Assembly (NCBI GenBank): GCA_040385825.1
Contig: JAZKGQ010000025.1
Span: forward strand, 1 to 52,246
Origin: JANNNF01 sp040385825
GTDB lineage: Bacteria; Pseudomonadota; Alphaproteobacteria; Rhodobacterales; Rhodobacteraceae
Direction of reading: 5' to 3'
DNA length: 52,246 nt
In this document: piece after piece, positions 7,247 through 16,095 of the stretch
How the letters are laid out: every line of letters begins with the position of its first letter
Position numbering within the stretch: position 1 is the stretch's first letter
The notes under the pieces: model-generated
The model's input: the letters and a program-made list of their open reading frames with translations, nothing else
What the model was told of the DNA's origin: nothing
Databases searched by the model: none
Position numbers and translations under genes: made by a program

Positions 7247-8197
7247 CTATCGCAATCCGGCACGGCTGGCGGCGCGGTCGATGGCGTCAAGGACGATCTG
7301 GCGGTGGGTGTGGTGCGGCATGTGGCCCGCACCGGGGATCACGGTCAGCCGGGCAGAGGGCAGGCGCGCCGCAAGCGGGGCGGAATGGACCGCCAGCGGC
7401 ACGATGGTATCGGCATCGCCATGCACCATCTCGATCGGCAGGGTCAGGGTTGCATAGCGCGGTTCCATCGCCACGATCTGATCGCGAAGGGCATTGACCT
7501 GACGGATATTGATATCAAGCATCGCGCGGCGCAGGGATTGGTCGATGCCCATGTAGTCGGCATAGCCGGGCGGGGCCGCATCGGGCGCGAAGATGCCGTC
7601 GATGGTGCGGCGGACAAAGGCTTCGGGCACCCAGGCCGCGGCCAGCGGCAGGGCGATCCAGCGGGCAAGACTGTATTCGTTCAGCTGATACCAGGGGTCC
7701 AGACTGCCGGGCCAGGGCAGGCTGGCGGCCGAAATCAGCACCAGAGCCGCCGGCGGGGCATCAAGCGCCCAGGCCAGCGCCACCGCACCGCCATAGCTTT
7801 GCCCCACGACGATCGGATTGGTGACGCCCAGGTTTGTTGCCGCCAGACGCAGGATGCGGGCCTGCGACGCGAGGCGGATATCGCCATCCGGCAGCGGGTC
7901 GGAATAGCCAAGGCCGGGACGGTCGAACACCGTCACCCGGTAGGATTTGGCCAGTTCGGGCACCAGATCAAAGGTGAAATCGCGCATCGACCCGGATGCG
8001 CCATGGATCAGCACCAGATCGGGGCCTGCGCCCGATTGCACATAGTGCAGGCGCAGGCCTTCGACGGTGATGAACTGGCCCAGGGGCGGGCTGTCGGCAC
8101 GGGCGCGGGCCTCGCGCGCAGACAGCCGCCACAGGGTGGCGACCGCCGCGACCAGCAGCACAAGGATCAGGCTAACGGCCAATCTGGGCAATGTCAT
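7247..8197 (-). CDS. Membrane-anchored alpha/beta hydrolase
   Basis: This is a 316-residue alpha/beta hydrolase with an N-terminal hydrophobic helix (LAVSLILVLLVAAVATLW) that should anchor it in the inner membrane. Visible motifs are the oxyanion region LVLIHGASGS, the strand/turn VTVFDRPGLGYSD, the nucleophile elbow GQSYGG (Ser134), a late Asp in VHGDADTIVP and the catalytic His in GAGHMPHH. The substrate is unknown. The chosen ATG overlaps the metA 3' end by 26 bases; an earlier in-frame ATG at 8251 would extend further into metA. It may be co-transcribed with metA and ppk2. Confidence 0.85.
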   Translation of the reverse strand: MTLPRLAVSLILVLLVAAVATLWRLSAREARARADSPPLGQFITVEGLRLHYVQSGAGPDLVLIHGASGSMRDFTFDLVPELAKSYRVTVFDRPGLGYSDPLPDGDIRLASQARILRLAATNLGVTNPIVVGQSYGGAVALAWALDAPPAALVLISAASLPWPGSLDPWYQLNEYSLARWIALPLAAAWVPEAFVRRTIDGIFAPDAAPPGYADYMGIDQSLRRAMLDINIRQVNALRDQIVAMEPRYATLTLPIEMVHGDADTIVPLAVHSAPLAARLPSARLTVIPGAGHMPHHTHRQIVLDAIDRAASRAGLR

Positions 8198-9092
8198 AGG
8201 GCGTTGACTGGTAGATTTCGTTGATCCAGTTGCCATAGAGCAAATGGGCATGGCTGCGCCAGCGGTTCAGCGGTTTGCGGGCGGGGTCATCGTCGGGATA
8301 GTAGTTGGCGGGCACGTTGATCGGGGTGCCAGAGGCCACGTCGCGGTCATATTCCTGTTTCAGGGTGTCACTGTCATATTCCAGATGGTTGATCAGATAG
8401 ACCGCCCGGTGGTCGGGGTCGTCCACCATGCACGGCCCGGTTTCGGGCGAGGTCAGCAGCGTGGTCAGCCCCGCCTTGTCGATGTCATCTTGCCGCATTT
8501 CCGTCCAGCGGCTGACGGGCAGGACGAATTCATCGGAAAACCCGCGCAGATAGGGCGAGGCCGGGGCGAGGTTCTGATGCCGGAAACAGCCGAAGGCCTT
8601 GGCGGTCAGCGCGTGTTTGGGCAGGCCGTGGAAGTGATATGCCAGCGCCATGCCGCCCCAGCAGACGCCGAAGGTGGACAGAACATTCGTTTGTGTCCAA
8701 TCCATTACGCGGCGAAGTTCATCCCAATAGGTCACCTCCTCGAAGGCTAGATGCTCGATCGGCGCGCCGGTGATGATCAGGCCGTCAAACTTTTCGCCGG
8801 TGGCTTCAACCTCGGCAAAGGGGCGATAGAAGGCTTCCATATGCTTGGCGGCGGTGTTCCTGGTCTGATGTTCCGACATGCGGATCAGCGACAGGTCGAT
8901 CTGCAGCGGCGTGGCGCCGATCAGCCGGGCGAACTGGGTTTCGGTCTGGATCTTCTTGGGCATCAGGTTCAGCAGGCCGATGCGCAGCGGGCGGATGTCC
9001 TGATGCGCGGCCCGGTCCGGCGACATGACCATGACGCCTTCGTTCCGCAGAACGTCGAAGGCGGGCAGGGTCTGGGGCAGGGTGATGGGCAT
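8172..9092 (-). CDS. metA: Homoserine O-acetyltransferase (MetA family)
   Basis: The 306-residue enzyme belongs to the MetA fold and activates homoserine for methionine synthesis in the cytoplasm. It keeps LNLMPKKIQTETQ, the nucleophile Cys144 in FGVCWGG, and WRSHAHLLYGNW near the C terminus. The acyl-specificity position (Gly111 of E. coli MetA, in GAPLG) is Glu113 here (GAPIE), which in this family indicates acetyl-CoA rather than succinyl-CoA. It lies 21 bases after an unknown P-loop NTPase gene, with no room for a riboswitch directly in front. The call on acetyl specificity is established knowledge applied to one residue. Confidence 0.95.
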   Translation of the reverse strand: MPITLPQTLPAFDVLRNEGVMVMSPDRAAHQDIRPLRIGLLNLMPKKIQTETQFARLIGATPLQIDLSLIRMSEHQTRNTAAKHMEAFYRPFAEVEATGEKFDGLIITGAPIEHLAFEEVTYWDELRRVMDWTQTNVLSTFGVCWGGMALAYHFHGLPKHALTAKAFGCFRHQNLAPASPYLRGFSDEFVLPVSRWTEMRQDDIDKAGLTTLLTSPETGPCMVDDPDHRAVYLINHLEYDSDTLKQEYDRDVASGTPINVPANYYPDDDPARKPLNRWRSHAHLLYGNWINEIYQSTPYDIAQIGR

Positions 9093-9113
9093 GCGGTGTC
9101 CTTTGGTGGTCAG

Positions 9114-9998
9114 TCAGGCGTTTGTGCTGCGCCGATCAATGGCGCGGGCGATCAGAGCGTCGAAATCGGCGGGGGTCTTGACCTGCGCCACTTCCTCGGC
9201 GGTGATGGTGACGCCCCAGTCGGCCATCGCGGCATAGCGGGGCTGGCGATGCGCCAGGGCACGGGCATAGGTCCAGCGTACGAAGGCATCAGGATCGCAG
9301 GTTTCTTCTGTTACAGAATGGGTTACGCGGTATTCTTCCCACATCGCATGAAGAAAGGCGGGCTGGTAATACATCGGCTTGGGTGCGCGGTCAAAGCGGC
9401 GGATCAGGTCGGCGGTATGGGCGTCGGACCCTTTGATCCATACCATCAGCAGGTTCTGCGACAGCGCGGTCAGCACCGGGTCGGCGGGATCGGCGGGGTC
9501 CACCACCTCGCAGATCGACCCGCCGCTGTCGCAGACGAAATTGGCATAGCCGTACAGGTCCTGCGCCCGGTCGATGAAGCGCAGAGTGTCGTACAGGGCC
9601 GCGACCTCGGCGCTGCGGTGCTGATCCTGACGGCGCAGATATTCTGCAAACGGCACGCCGCCCCTGGCCGGATCGCCGGGCTTGCCCATGTAGGTGGACA
9701 GCGGGGCCAGATTGTCGAAGGTGATGTTCGACGCGATATAGACCGAATCCGTCATCAGCAATTCGCGCAGCAGAGGCACCTTCATCGCCTCGCGCTTGAA
9801 ATTGTCGGCGATGAATTCGCCCATGTAGCGGGTGCCGATGCGGTAATCGACGGAATAGTGAAACCACCCCGCCCCGCCCGATTTGTCGGCATCGCGCAGC
9901 ATGTTCGACAGATGCGTCTTGCCCAGACCCGACATGCCGAACAGCAGCACGCGCCTGGTCGCGGCGGTCAGATAGTCGGCACTGGTGGCGTAAATCAT
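9114..9998 (-). CDS. P-loop NTPase of unknown function
   Basis: The 294-residue protein has an N-terminal Walker A, GMSGLGKTHLS at about 21-31, preceded by a beta strand RRVLLF. Later features are a helix-rich middle, a strand YGYANFVCDSGGSICEVVD that could carry the Walker B-like acidic residue, and an aromatic C-terminal part. The arrangement resembles small kinases or P-loop ATPases, but I cannot assign a substrate. It is the first gene of a minus-strand unit leading into metA 21 bases downstream, so a link to methionine or one-carbon supply is possible but inferred only from position. Confidence 0.8.
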   Translation of the reverse strand: MIYATSADYLTAATRRVLLFGMSGLGKTHLSNMLRDADKSGGAGWFHYSVDYRIGTRYMGEFIADNFKREAMKVPLLRELLMTDSVYIASNITFDNLAPLSTYMGKPGDPARGGVPFAEYLRRQDQHRSAEVAALYDTLRFIDRAQDLYGYANFVCDSGGSICEVVDPADPADPVLTALSQNLLMVWIKGSDAHTADLIRRFDRAPKPMYYQPAFLHAMWEEYRVTHSVTEETCDPDAFVRWTYARALAHRQPRYAAMADWGVTITAEEVAQVKTPADFDALIARAIDRRSTNA

Positions 9999-10068
9999 GG
10001 CGTTACCCTTGGCTTGCCCGTCCGGTGTTACCTGTGCTGTCGCCAGAGTTCACGCACAAAATGCAAAT

Positions 10069-10092
10069 GGCCCCGCCGGGTGGGGCGGGGCC
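10069..10092 (-). terminator. Hairpin terminator after fadL-like gene
   Basis: A perfect 9-bp inverted repeat (GGCCCCGCC at 10069-10077, GGCGGGGCC at 10084-10092) lies 22 bases beyond the stop of the outer-membrane protein gene. On the minus strand it is followed by ATTTGCATTTTG, a weak T-rich tract. Confidence 0.75.
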
Positions 10093-10114
10093 AAGGTGAT
10101 GCGTTCAGGCCGGA

Positions 10115-11260
10115 TCAGAACGAAAAGCCGACCTTGATCCCGACGCCCAGGGCCGAGTTGTCGGTCATGTCGGCGGCAGGTACAGCGGTGACGGCGGTGG
10201 CATCGCCCAGCTTGGTGTAGTTCACCCCGGCGGTCACTTTCATGTTGCCCTTGGTGTAGACCCCCGCCAGCGTCACGCCCATGCGGCCGGCCGTCGGGGC
10301 CAGAGGCGAGACATTGGTGTTGCCCTTGTCTTCATAGCTGAACGAGATCGACCCCGCCCAGGTTTCGTTGAACCTGCGCCCGACGCCCAGAGTATAGGTC
10401 GTGGTGTCTTCAAGGTTGATCAGGCTGGTGCCTGCGCTGGCCGTGGTTGCGGCGTCAAAGCCGAAGGGGCTGAGCTTGAAGTTGGACCAGTCCACCCAAC
10501 GGATCTGGCCAAAGACCAGCGTGTCTTTCGCCACACCGGTCTGGAAATCAAGGTTCACCGATTGCGGCGTGTTCACGTTGGTCGTGCCCGGCACACCGTT
10601 CAGCGCGGCAAGCGGGCCGGGCAGGCCGTTTTCGACGCTGTCAAACTCGTGCTTGATTTCCGATTGGTAGGTCAGCGCCACGCGCAGGGCGATTTCAGGC
10701 TTTTCAAACGCCGCACCAACCACATAGCCGGGCGCGGTATCGGTTGACAGCGCGACGTTGTAGCCGCTCAGGCCGCCGTACGCCAGGCCTTGCAGACGGA
10801 TGAACGCGCTGGACCGCTGCGCCTTGATGCCGCCATGCACGCTGAACGCATCGTTGAACTTGTAGCGCAGCAGGCCGGTGACAGCCGTCGCCTTGGCAAA
10901 GGCACTGGTGCCGCCCAGAAACGGCGAGGACGAGCCATAGAGGATGTCGGCACCAAAGGGCTGATCGATGATCAGGGCAAACGACACCTTTTCGTTGATG
11001 TCGTATTTGTAGCCAAGCCCGATCTGGGTATAACGATCCGCCACGCTGCCCACCGACTGCGGGCCGGGCAGCACGTTCGGAATTGCCGGGGTGCGGTCGC
11101 GGCCCGAAACGCTCGGGTTGACGGTGCCAAGCGACAGTTCGGCAAAGCGGCCCTTCTCAAACAGGATGCCGATGGACTGGCCCGAACGGTCGATGCCGCC
11201 TGCCTGCGCAACGGTGGCAGATGCTGCAAGAACCCCTGCAACCAACATGGTTTTCTTCAT
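10115..11260 (-). CDS. FadL/OmpP1 family outer membrane transporter
   Basis: The 381-residue product starts with a clear signal peptide (MKKTMLVAGVLAASATVAQA) and then GGIDRSGQSIGILFEKG, the N-terminal plug region typical of the FadL/OmpP1/TodX family. The rest is an alternating beta-barrel pattern and the protein ends in phenylalanine (KVGFSF), as outer membrane barrels do. Relatives import long-chain fatty acids or hydrophobic aromatics. The ATG is preceded by AGGAAAAA. It is transcribed alone: the EamA gene ends 82 bases upstream and a hairpin follows it. The exact ligand is not visible. Confidence 0.9.
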   Translation of the reverse strand: MKKTMLVAGVLAASATVAQAGGIDRSGQSIGILFEKGRFAELSLGTVNPSVSGRDRTPAIPNVLPGPQSVGSVADRYTQIGLGYKYDINEKVSFALIIDQPFGADILYGSSSPFLGGTSAFAKATAVTGLLRYKFNDAFSVHGGIKAQRSSAFIRLQGLAYGGLSGYNVALSTDTAPGYVVGAAFEKPEIALRVALTYQSEIKHEFDSVENGLPGPLAALNGVPGTTNVNTPQSVNLDFQTGVAKDTLVFGQIRWVDWSNFKLSPFGFDAATTASAGTSLINLEDTTTYTLGVGRRFNETWAGSISFSYEDKGNTNVSPLAPTAGRMGVTLAGVYTKGNMKVTAGVNYTKLGDATAVTAVPAADMTDNSALGVGIKVGFSF

Positions 11261-11342
11261 TTTTTCCTCATCCCTAAGTCAGGATTTCCCCTGAGGGTCA
11301 ACCTAGGGCCATGGGCAAAACCGGTCAATCAATGACGCGGCG

Positions 11343-12263
11343 TCACAGTTCTGTGAAGCTTGATTGTGACTTTCGCGCATGGGTGGTATCGCCGCTGGCC
11401 GGATTACCCTGCGCGCGAATGTTCAGCCAATTGCCCAGGAAAATCAGCGCGCCCCCGGCAAAGACCGCCAGATCGGCAGGTTCGGCATAGACCCAGGCGC
11501 CGACAGCGGCAATCACCGGCAGGCGCACGAAATCCATCGGCACGACAAAGCTGGCCGGGGCCAGCGACAGGGCGGTGGTCAGGCACAGATGGGCAATCAC
11601 CCCCGCCACTCCGATCAGCGCCAGCCAGGGCAGCGTCGCGGGGGTGGGCCAGGCGATCTGGCCGTCATGGCCTGCAATCACCGCCCCCAGAACCGCCTGC
11701 ATCAGCGTCAGCCAGAACAGGATCGACACGATATCCTCGCCCCGCGTCAGGGCCTTGGTCATCAGAATGGTCGCGGCAAAGAACACAGCCGACCCTGCGG
11801 CGGCCAGCACACCGGGGTTCAGCGCGGCAAAATCGGGGCGCGCGACGATCAGGATGCCCGCAAAGCCCAGACCTGCCGAAATCAGCCGCATCCGCGTCAG
11901 CCGTTCGCCCAAGACCAGCGGCGACAGCAGGATGACCCAGATCGGCGAGGTGAACTCCAGCGCGAAGACCTGCGCCAGCGGGATCATGGTGATCGCATAG
12001 AACCACAGGTTCTGCCCGGTGAAGTGAAACAGGTTGCGGACAATGTGCTGCGCCATGCGGTCGGTGCGGATGCGGTTCAACCGCCTCAGGGCCGCGCCGA
12101 CAAGCAGCACCAGCACAAGGCCGATCACCGACCGGGCCGCCATGATCTCGAACGTGTCATGCACGTTCGACACCTGCCGCCCGGCAATCGCCATGGCGGT
12201 AAACGACGCAATCGCCCCCGTCATCCAGCCTGCGGCGGCGAGCGGGCGATAGGTCTGGGTCAT
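11343..12263 (-). CDS. EamA/DMT family transporter
   Basis: The 306-residue membrane protein has about ten transmembrane helices arranged as two EamA repeats. Diagnostic stretches are FTGQNLWFYAITMIPLAQV and FTSPIWVILLSPLVLGERLT in the first repeat, and PASFVVPMDFVRLPVIAA in the second. Members export metabolites such as amino acids or nucleoside derivatives. Its ATG overlaps the guaA stop by 4 bases, so it is translationally coupled to GMP synthase; a role in purine or nucleoside export would be a guess. The stop lies within a small perfect palindrome TCACAGTTCTGTGA (11343-11356). Confidence 0.88.
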   Translation of the reverse strand: MTQTYRPLAAAGWMTGAIASFTAMAIAGRQVSNVHDTFEIMAARSVIGLVLVLLVGAALRRLNRIRTDRMAQHIVRNLFHFTGQNLWFYAITMIPLAQVFALEFTSPIWVILLSPLVLGERLTRMRLISAGLGFAGILIVARPDFAALNPGVLAAAGSAVFFAATILMTKALTRGEDIVSILFWLTLMQAVLGAVIAGHDGQIAWPTPATLPWLALIGVAGVIAHLCLTTALSLAPASFVVPMDFVRLPVIAAVGAWVYAEPADLAVFAGGALIFLGNWLNIRAQGNPASGDTTHARKSQSSFTEL

Positions 12264-13816
12264 TCCAGCTCGATGGTGCCCGGCGGTTTGGAGGTGCAAT
12301 CGTAGAACACCCGGTTCACGCCCTGCACTTCGTTGATGATCCGGGTGACGGTTTCGCCAATGAAGTCATGGGTGAAAGGGTAGTAATCCGCCGTCATGCC
12401 ATCCACCGATGTCACCGCCCGCAGCGCCAAAGCGAAGTCATAGGTGCGCCCGTCGCCCATCACGCCCACGGTTTTCATCGGCAGGATCGCGGCAAAGGCC
12501 TGCCAGATGTCATCGTAAAGCCCATGCTTGCGGATCTGGTCGATATAGACCGCATCGGCGCGGCGCAGGATGTCCAGCTTTTCCGCCGTGATCTCTCCGG
12601 GGCAGCGGATGGCAAGACCGGGGCCGGGGAAGGGGTGGCGACCGATGAAGGACGCGGGCAGGCCGAGCTCGCGGCCCAGGGCGCGGACCTCATCCTTGAA
12701 CAGCTCGCGCAGCGGTTCGACCAGCTTCATGTTCATGCGTTCGGGCAGACCGCCGACATTGTGGTGCGATTTGATGGTGACCGACGGCCCGCCGCTGAAC
12801 GACACCGATTCGATCACATCGGGGTACAGCGTGCCTTGGGCCAGAAACTCGGCCCCGCCGATGGCCTTGGCATGTTTTTCAAACACCTCGATGAAGGCCG
12901 CGCCAATGATCTTGCGCTTGGTTTCGGGGTCGGACACCCCTTCCAGACGGCCAAGGAACAGGTCGGATTCGTCGGCATGGATCAGCGGCAGATTGTAATG
13001 GTCGCGGAACATGCCCACGACCTGTTCGGATTCGCCCAGACGCATCAGCCCGTGATCGACGTAAACGCAGGTCAACTGATCGCCGATCGCCTCGTGGATC
13101 AGAACGGCCGCCACGGAACTGTCGACCCCGCCCGACAGTGCACAGATCACCCGGCCCGTGCCGACCTGTTCCCGGATCTTCGCAATCGCGCGTTCGCGAT
13201 AGGCGCCCATGGTCCAGTCGCCCTTGAACCCCGCCAGTTTCACGAAATTCGCGTAGAGCGCAGCCCCCTTCGGGGTGTGATGCACCTCGGGGTGGAATTG
13301 CACGGCATAGAAATTGCGCGACACATCGGCGGTGATCGCAAAGGGGGCGTTCGGGCTGGTGCCGTAAACCGCAAATCCCGGCGCGATCTTTGACACATGG
13401 TCGCCGTGGCTCATCCAGACCTGTTCGCGGCCATCTGTGAACCAGCCATCCAGAATGGAAAGAGAGGCGTCCGCAGGCGTCACATACGCCCGGCCAAATT
13501 CGGCGGTGCCGTGGCCATGTTCGACCAGCCCGCCCAACTGCTGCATCATGGTCTGCTGACCATAGCAGATGCCCAGCACCGGTACGCCGAAGGACCACAG
13601 CGCGTCCGGCGCGCGGGGGCTGCCTTGCCGCGTCACCGAATCCGGCCCCCCCGACAGGATCACGGCCTTTGGCGCAAACGCGGCCAGAAAGGCATCGTCG
13701 ACCTTGTTGTAGGGGTGAATTTCGCAATAGACGTTCAATTCCCGCAGCCGCCGCGCAATCAATTGCGTGACCTGGGAGCCGAAGTCGATGATCAGAAGGC
13801 GGTCTGTGTGTTGCAT
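12260..13816 (-). CDS. guaA: GMP synthase (glutamine-hydrolysing)
   Basis: The 518-residue enzyme converts XMP to GMP with glutamine and ATP. The N-terminal class I glutamine amidotransferase has the nucleophile Cys84 in GICYGQQ and the His-Glu pair in FHPEVHHT. The ATP pyrophosphatase domain has the P-loop ALSGGVDSSV, and the C-terminal dimerisation domain contains RHPFPGPGLAIR and ends GTIELE. The start at 13816 gives MQHTDRLLIIDFGSQ, the usual N terminus; the frame is open for another 150 bases upstream but without homology. It overlaps the EamA gene by 4 bases. Confidence 0.98.
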   Translation of the reverse strand: MQHTDRLLIIDFGSQVTQLIARRLRELNVYCEIHPYNKVDDAFLAAFAPKAVILSGGPDSVTRQGSPRAPDALWSFGVPVLGICYGQQTMMQQLGGLVEHGHGTAEFGRAYVTPADASLSILDGWFTDGREQVWMSHGDHVSKIAPGFAVYGTSPNAPFAITADVSRNFYAVQFHPEVHHTPKGAALYANFVKLAGFKGDWTMGAYRERAIAKIREQVGTGRVICALSGGVDSSVAAVLIHEAIGDQLTCVYVDHGLMRLGESEQVVGMFRDHYNLPLIHADESDLFLGRLEGVSDPETKRKIIGAAFIEVFEKHAKAIGGAEFLAQGTLYPDVIESVSFSGGPSVTIKSHHNVGGLPERMNMKLVEPLRELFKDEVRALGRELGLPASFIGRHPFPGPGLAIRCPGEITAEKLDILRRADAVYIDQIRKHGLYDDIWQAFAAILPMKTVGVMGDGRTYDFALALRAVTSVDGMTADYYPFTHDFIGETVTRIINEVQGVNRVFYDCTSKPPGTIELE

Positions 13817-14005
13817 GGCGCGGGCATAGGCAAAGGCCAGGGAAATCGCAAGAGGGGGGCTGCGGCCCTTGCGTCGTTTCCGGCGCGCGGCGATGTCGCT
13901 TTTGCGCGCCAAGCGGCGTATTCGGGGGGCGCTTTGGCCGGGGCAGGCGGCATAAGATGGGCAAAACATGCCGCGGTTTGCGGCCAGCTAAAGGGATTCG
14001 GGGCA

Positions 14006-15547
14006 ATGAACGATCAGGCAGGGCGCAGGGTACGGGGCGGTGGCGGGTCAACCCGGCGGGCAGAACGCACCGCAGTCAGCTTTGAGACGGCGAAATTCAT
14101 TCAGCGCAACATCCCGAACTTCGAGATTCTGAACGAGGAAGCCCTTCAAATCATCGAATGGAACGCCGAGACGGTGCTGGAGGAGATCGGCGTCAATTTC
14201 GTCGAAAACCCCCATGCGCTGGATCTGTGGCGCGCGGCGGGCGCAGATGTGAAGGGGGAGCGCGTGCATATTCCGCGCGGTCTGGCCCGCAAACTGTGTT
14301 CCACCGCGCCCAAGACCTTTACCCAGCACGCCCGCAACAGCGCGCGCAACGTCGAGGTGGGCGGCCGCAATCTGGTGCTGGCCCCGGTCTACGGCCCCCC
14401 CTTCGTGCGCGACGCGCAGGGCGGTCGGCGCTATGCCACCATCCATGATTTCCAACAGTTCGTGAAGCTGGGCTACATGTCGAAATGGCTGCACCATTCG
14501 GGCGGCACCGTGTGCGAACCGACCGACGTTCCGGTCAACAAGCGCCATCTGGACATGCTGCATGCCCATATGACCCTGTCCGACAAGCCCTACATGGGGT
14601 CGGTGACGGAACCCAGCCGGGCGGCTGATTCGGTCGAAATGTCGAAAATTCTGTTCGGGTCGGATTTTGTTGACCAGAACACGGTGATGACCAGCCTCAT
14701 CAACATCAACTCTCCGATGACGTTTGACGGCATCATGATGGGCGCGCTGGAGGTTTATGCCAGCAACAATCAGGCCAGCATCGTGTCGCCCTTCATCGTC
14801 GGGGGTGCCATGGCTCCGGTGACGGTGGCAGGCACGCTGACGCAAGTGCTGGCCGAGATTCTGGCGGGCGTGTCCTACAGCCAGCTTGTCCGCCCCGGAT
14901 CGCCGGTGATTGCCGGTGCGTTCGTGACATCGATCGACATGAACTCTGGCGCGCCGACCTTTGGCACCCCCGAGGCTGCGCATATCACCTATGGCGCGGG
15001 GCAACTTGTGCGGCGTCTGGGTCTGCCCTACCGGTCGGGCGGGTCGTTCTGCGGGTCGAAACTGCCCGACGCGCAGGCGGCCTATGAAACCGCGAACAGC
15101 CTGAACATGGCGCTGCTGGCGGGGGTCAATTTCATGCTGCATGCCTGTGGCTGGCTGGAAGGTGGCCTTGTGTCGTCCTACGAGAAATTCGTGATGGACG
15201 CCGATCAGTTGGGCACGCTGCACCATCTGGCCCAAGGTGTGATGATGGACACCAACGGCCAGGCGCTGGACGCGATCCGCGAGGTTGGCCCCGGTGGCCA
15301 TTATCTGGGCTGCGAACATACGCAAGCCAACTTCAAATCGGCGTTCTGGCGGTCGGATCTGTTTGATTACAAACCCTTCGAGACATGGGCCGAAGAAGGC
15401 GCGCGCGACACCCAGGCGCTGGCGTCGGAACGGGTGGCCAAGATGCTGGGCGATTATCAGCAACCCGCGCTGGACGAAGGTGTGCGCGAGGCGCTGGACG
15501 ATTATGTGGCCAGAAAGAAGGCCTCGATGCCCGACGCGTTCATCTAG
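14006..15547 (+). CDS. MttB-like trimethylamine/betaine methyltransferase family protein
   Basis: The 513-residue protein belongs to the trimethylamine methyltransferase (MttB) superfamily, with typical segments NFEILNEEALQIIEWNAETV, LVLAPVYGPPFVRD, TIHDFQQFVKL and GGSFCGSKLPDAQAA. The frame contains no in-frame TAG, so it is a non-pyrrolysine member like the glycine betaine:corrinoid methyltransferases. These enzymes pass a methyl group from a quaternary or tertiary amine to a corrinoid protein. No corrinoid protein, reactivator or partner methyltransferase gene is adjacent, so acceptor and substrate are open. The ATG at 14006 is preceded by GGGG; an upstream open frame is antisense to guaA and was not used. 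Confidence 0.87.
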   Translation: MNDQAGRRVRGGGGSTRRAERTAVSFETAKFIQRNIPNFEILNEEALQIIEWNAETVLEEIGVNFVENPHALDLWRAAGADVKGERVHIPRGLARKLCSTAPKTFTQHARNSARNVEVGGRNLVLAPVYGPPFVRDAQGGRRYATIHDFQQFVKLGYMSKWLHHSGGTVCEPTDVPVNKRHLDMLHAHMTLSDKPYMGSVTEPSRAADSVEMSKILFGSDFVDQNTVMTSLININSPMTFDGIMMGALEVYASNNQASIVSPFIVGGAMAPVTVAGTLTQVLAEILAGVSYSQLVRPGSPVIAGAFVTSIDMNSGAPTFGTPEAAHITYGAGQLVRRLGLPYRSGGSFCGSKLPDAQAAYETANSLNMALLAGVNFMLHACGWLEGGLVSSYEKFVMDADQLGTLHHLAQGVMMDTNGQALDAIREVGPGGHYLGCEHTQANFKSAFWRSDLFDYKPFETWAEEGARDTQALASERVAKMLGDYQQPALDEGVREALDDYVARKKASMPDAFI

Positions 15548-15571
15548 GATCGTTGCGATTTACGAAACAAC

Positions 15572-15601
15572 AAGGCCCGCGCCGAACAGGTCGCGGGCCT
15601 T
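15572..15601. terminator. Bidirectional terminator between mttB-like and DUF6477 genes
   Basis: A perfect 10-bp inverted repeat, AAGGCCCGCG (15572-15581) and CGCGGGCCTT (15592-15601), lies between two convergent genes, 24 bases after the first stop and 6 bases from the second. Confidence 0.82.
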
Positions 15602-15607
15602 GCCCTG

Positions 15608-15892
15608 TCAGCCCTGCACCACGCGGGGCAGCAGCCGCGCTTCGGCCATCAGGGCGATCAGAACCTCGATGTGGCGGGCCACCGAATAGGTCGCATCGCC
15701 GCGCTGACGGATATCCTCCAGCCTCGCTTCTTCGCACATCAGCCGCGGAACCGCCCGTTCCGGCTGCACTGTGCCATCGATCAGGCGGCGCAGATCACGG
15801 TCACGGCGGTATTCCTCCATCCCGAAGCGCGCCGCCCGCATCAGCAGGCGGGGGCGGCGCAATTCGGACAGCACGGCGCGAAAATCAGACAT
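15608..15892 (-). CDS. DUF6477 family protein
   Basis: This 94-residue, arginine-rich protein has the pattern RRPRLLMRAARFGMEEYRRD followed by RDLRRLI and a C-terminal helix SVARHIEVLIALMAEARLLP. This matches the small alphaproteobacterial family I know as DUF6477; its function is unknown. The start ATG at 15892 is preceded by GGAGTC; an earlier in-frame start at 15949 lies in the AT-rich promoter region and lacks support. It is divergent from the DUF6456 gene across a 203-base AT-rich gap, an arrangement that suggests shared control. Confidence 0.75.
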   Translation of the reverse strand: MSDFRAVLSELRRPRLLMRAARFGMEEYRRDRDLRRLIDGTVQPERAVPRLMCEEARLEDIRQRGDATYSVARHIEVLIALMAEARLLPRVVQG

Positions 15893-16022
15893 GGGCAGAC
15901 TCCTGTTTGGATGCCCCATCCTGCACCTACACAACCTTGCGTTGCGCAACTGTCATTTGCGCCGCGCGGAGGTTACCGAATTGTTTAGGAATTAGCGACA
16001 ATTATAGCTTTTCAACGAGCCA

Positions 16023-16037
16023 TTAACCAACTGCTAA
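16023..16037 (+). promoter_or_regulatory. Candidate CtrA-type binding site
   Basis: TTAA-CCAACTG-CTAA matches the alphaproteobacterial CtrA consensus TTAA-N7-TTAA at seven of eight fixed positions and lies about 60 bases before the DUF6456 start. The surrounding 200 bases are unusually AT-rich for this genome. No other clear signal was found in the gap. Confidence 0.35.
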
Positions 16038-16095
16038 CCAAAACCACCCAAGGTTGCATTTGTCCAACTGGCCGGACCCTCGCGCCCCATGGCGC

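Noticed and set aside
9093..9113. SAM-II riboswitch in front of metA
   Set aside because: This class is common before alphaproteobacterial metA, but only 21 bases separate metA from the preceding gene. I also saw no SAM-II-like motif upstream of that gene (9999-10068).
13397..14005. Upstream extension of the MttB-like gene
   Set aside because: It is antisense to the start of guaA and shows no family homology. The frame begins properly at 14006.
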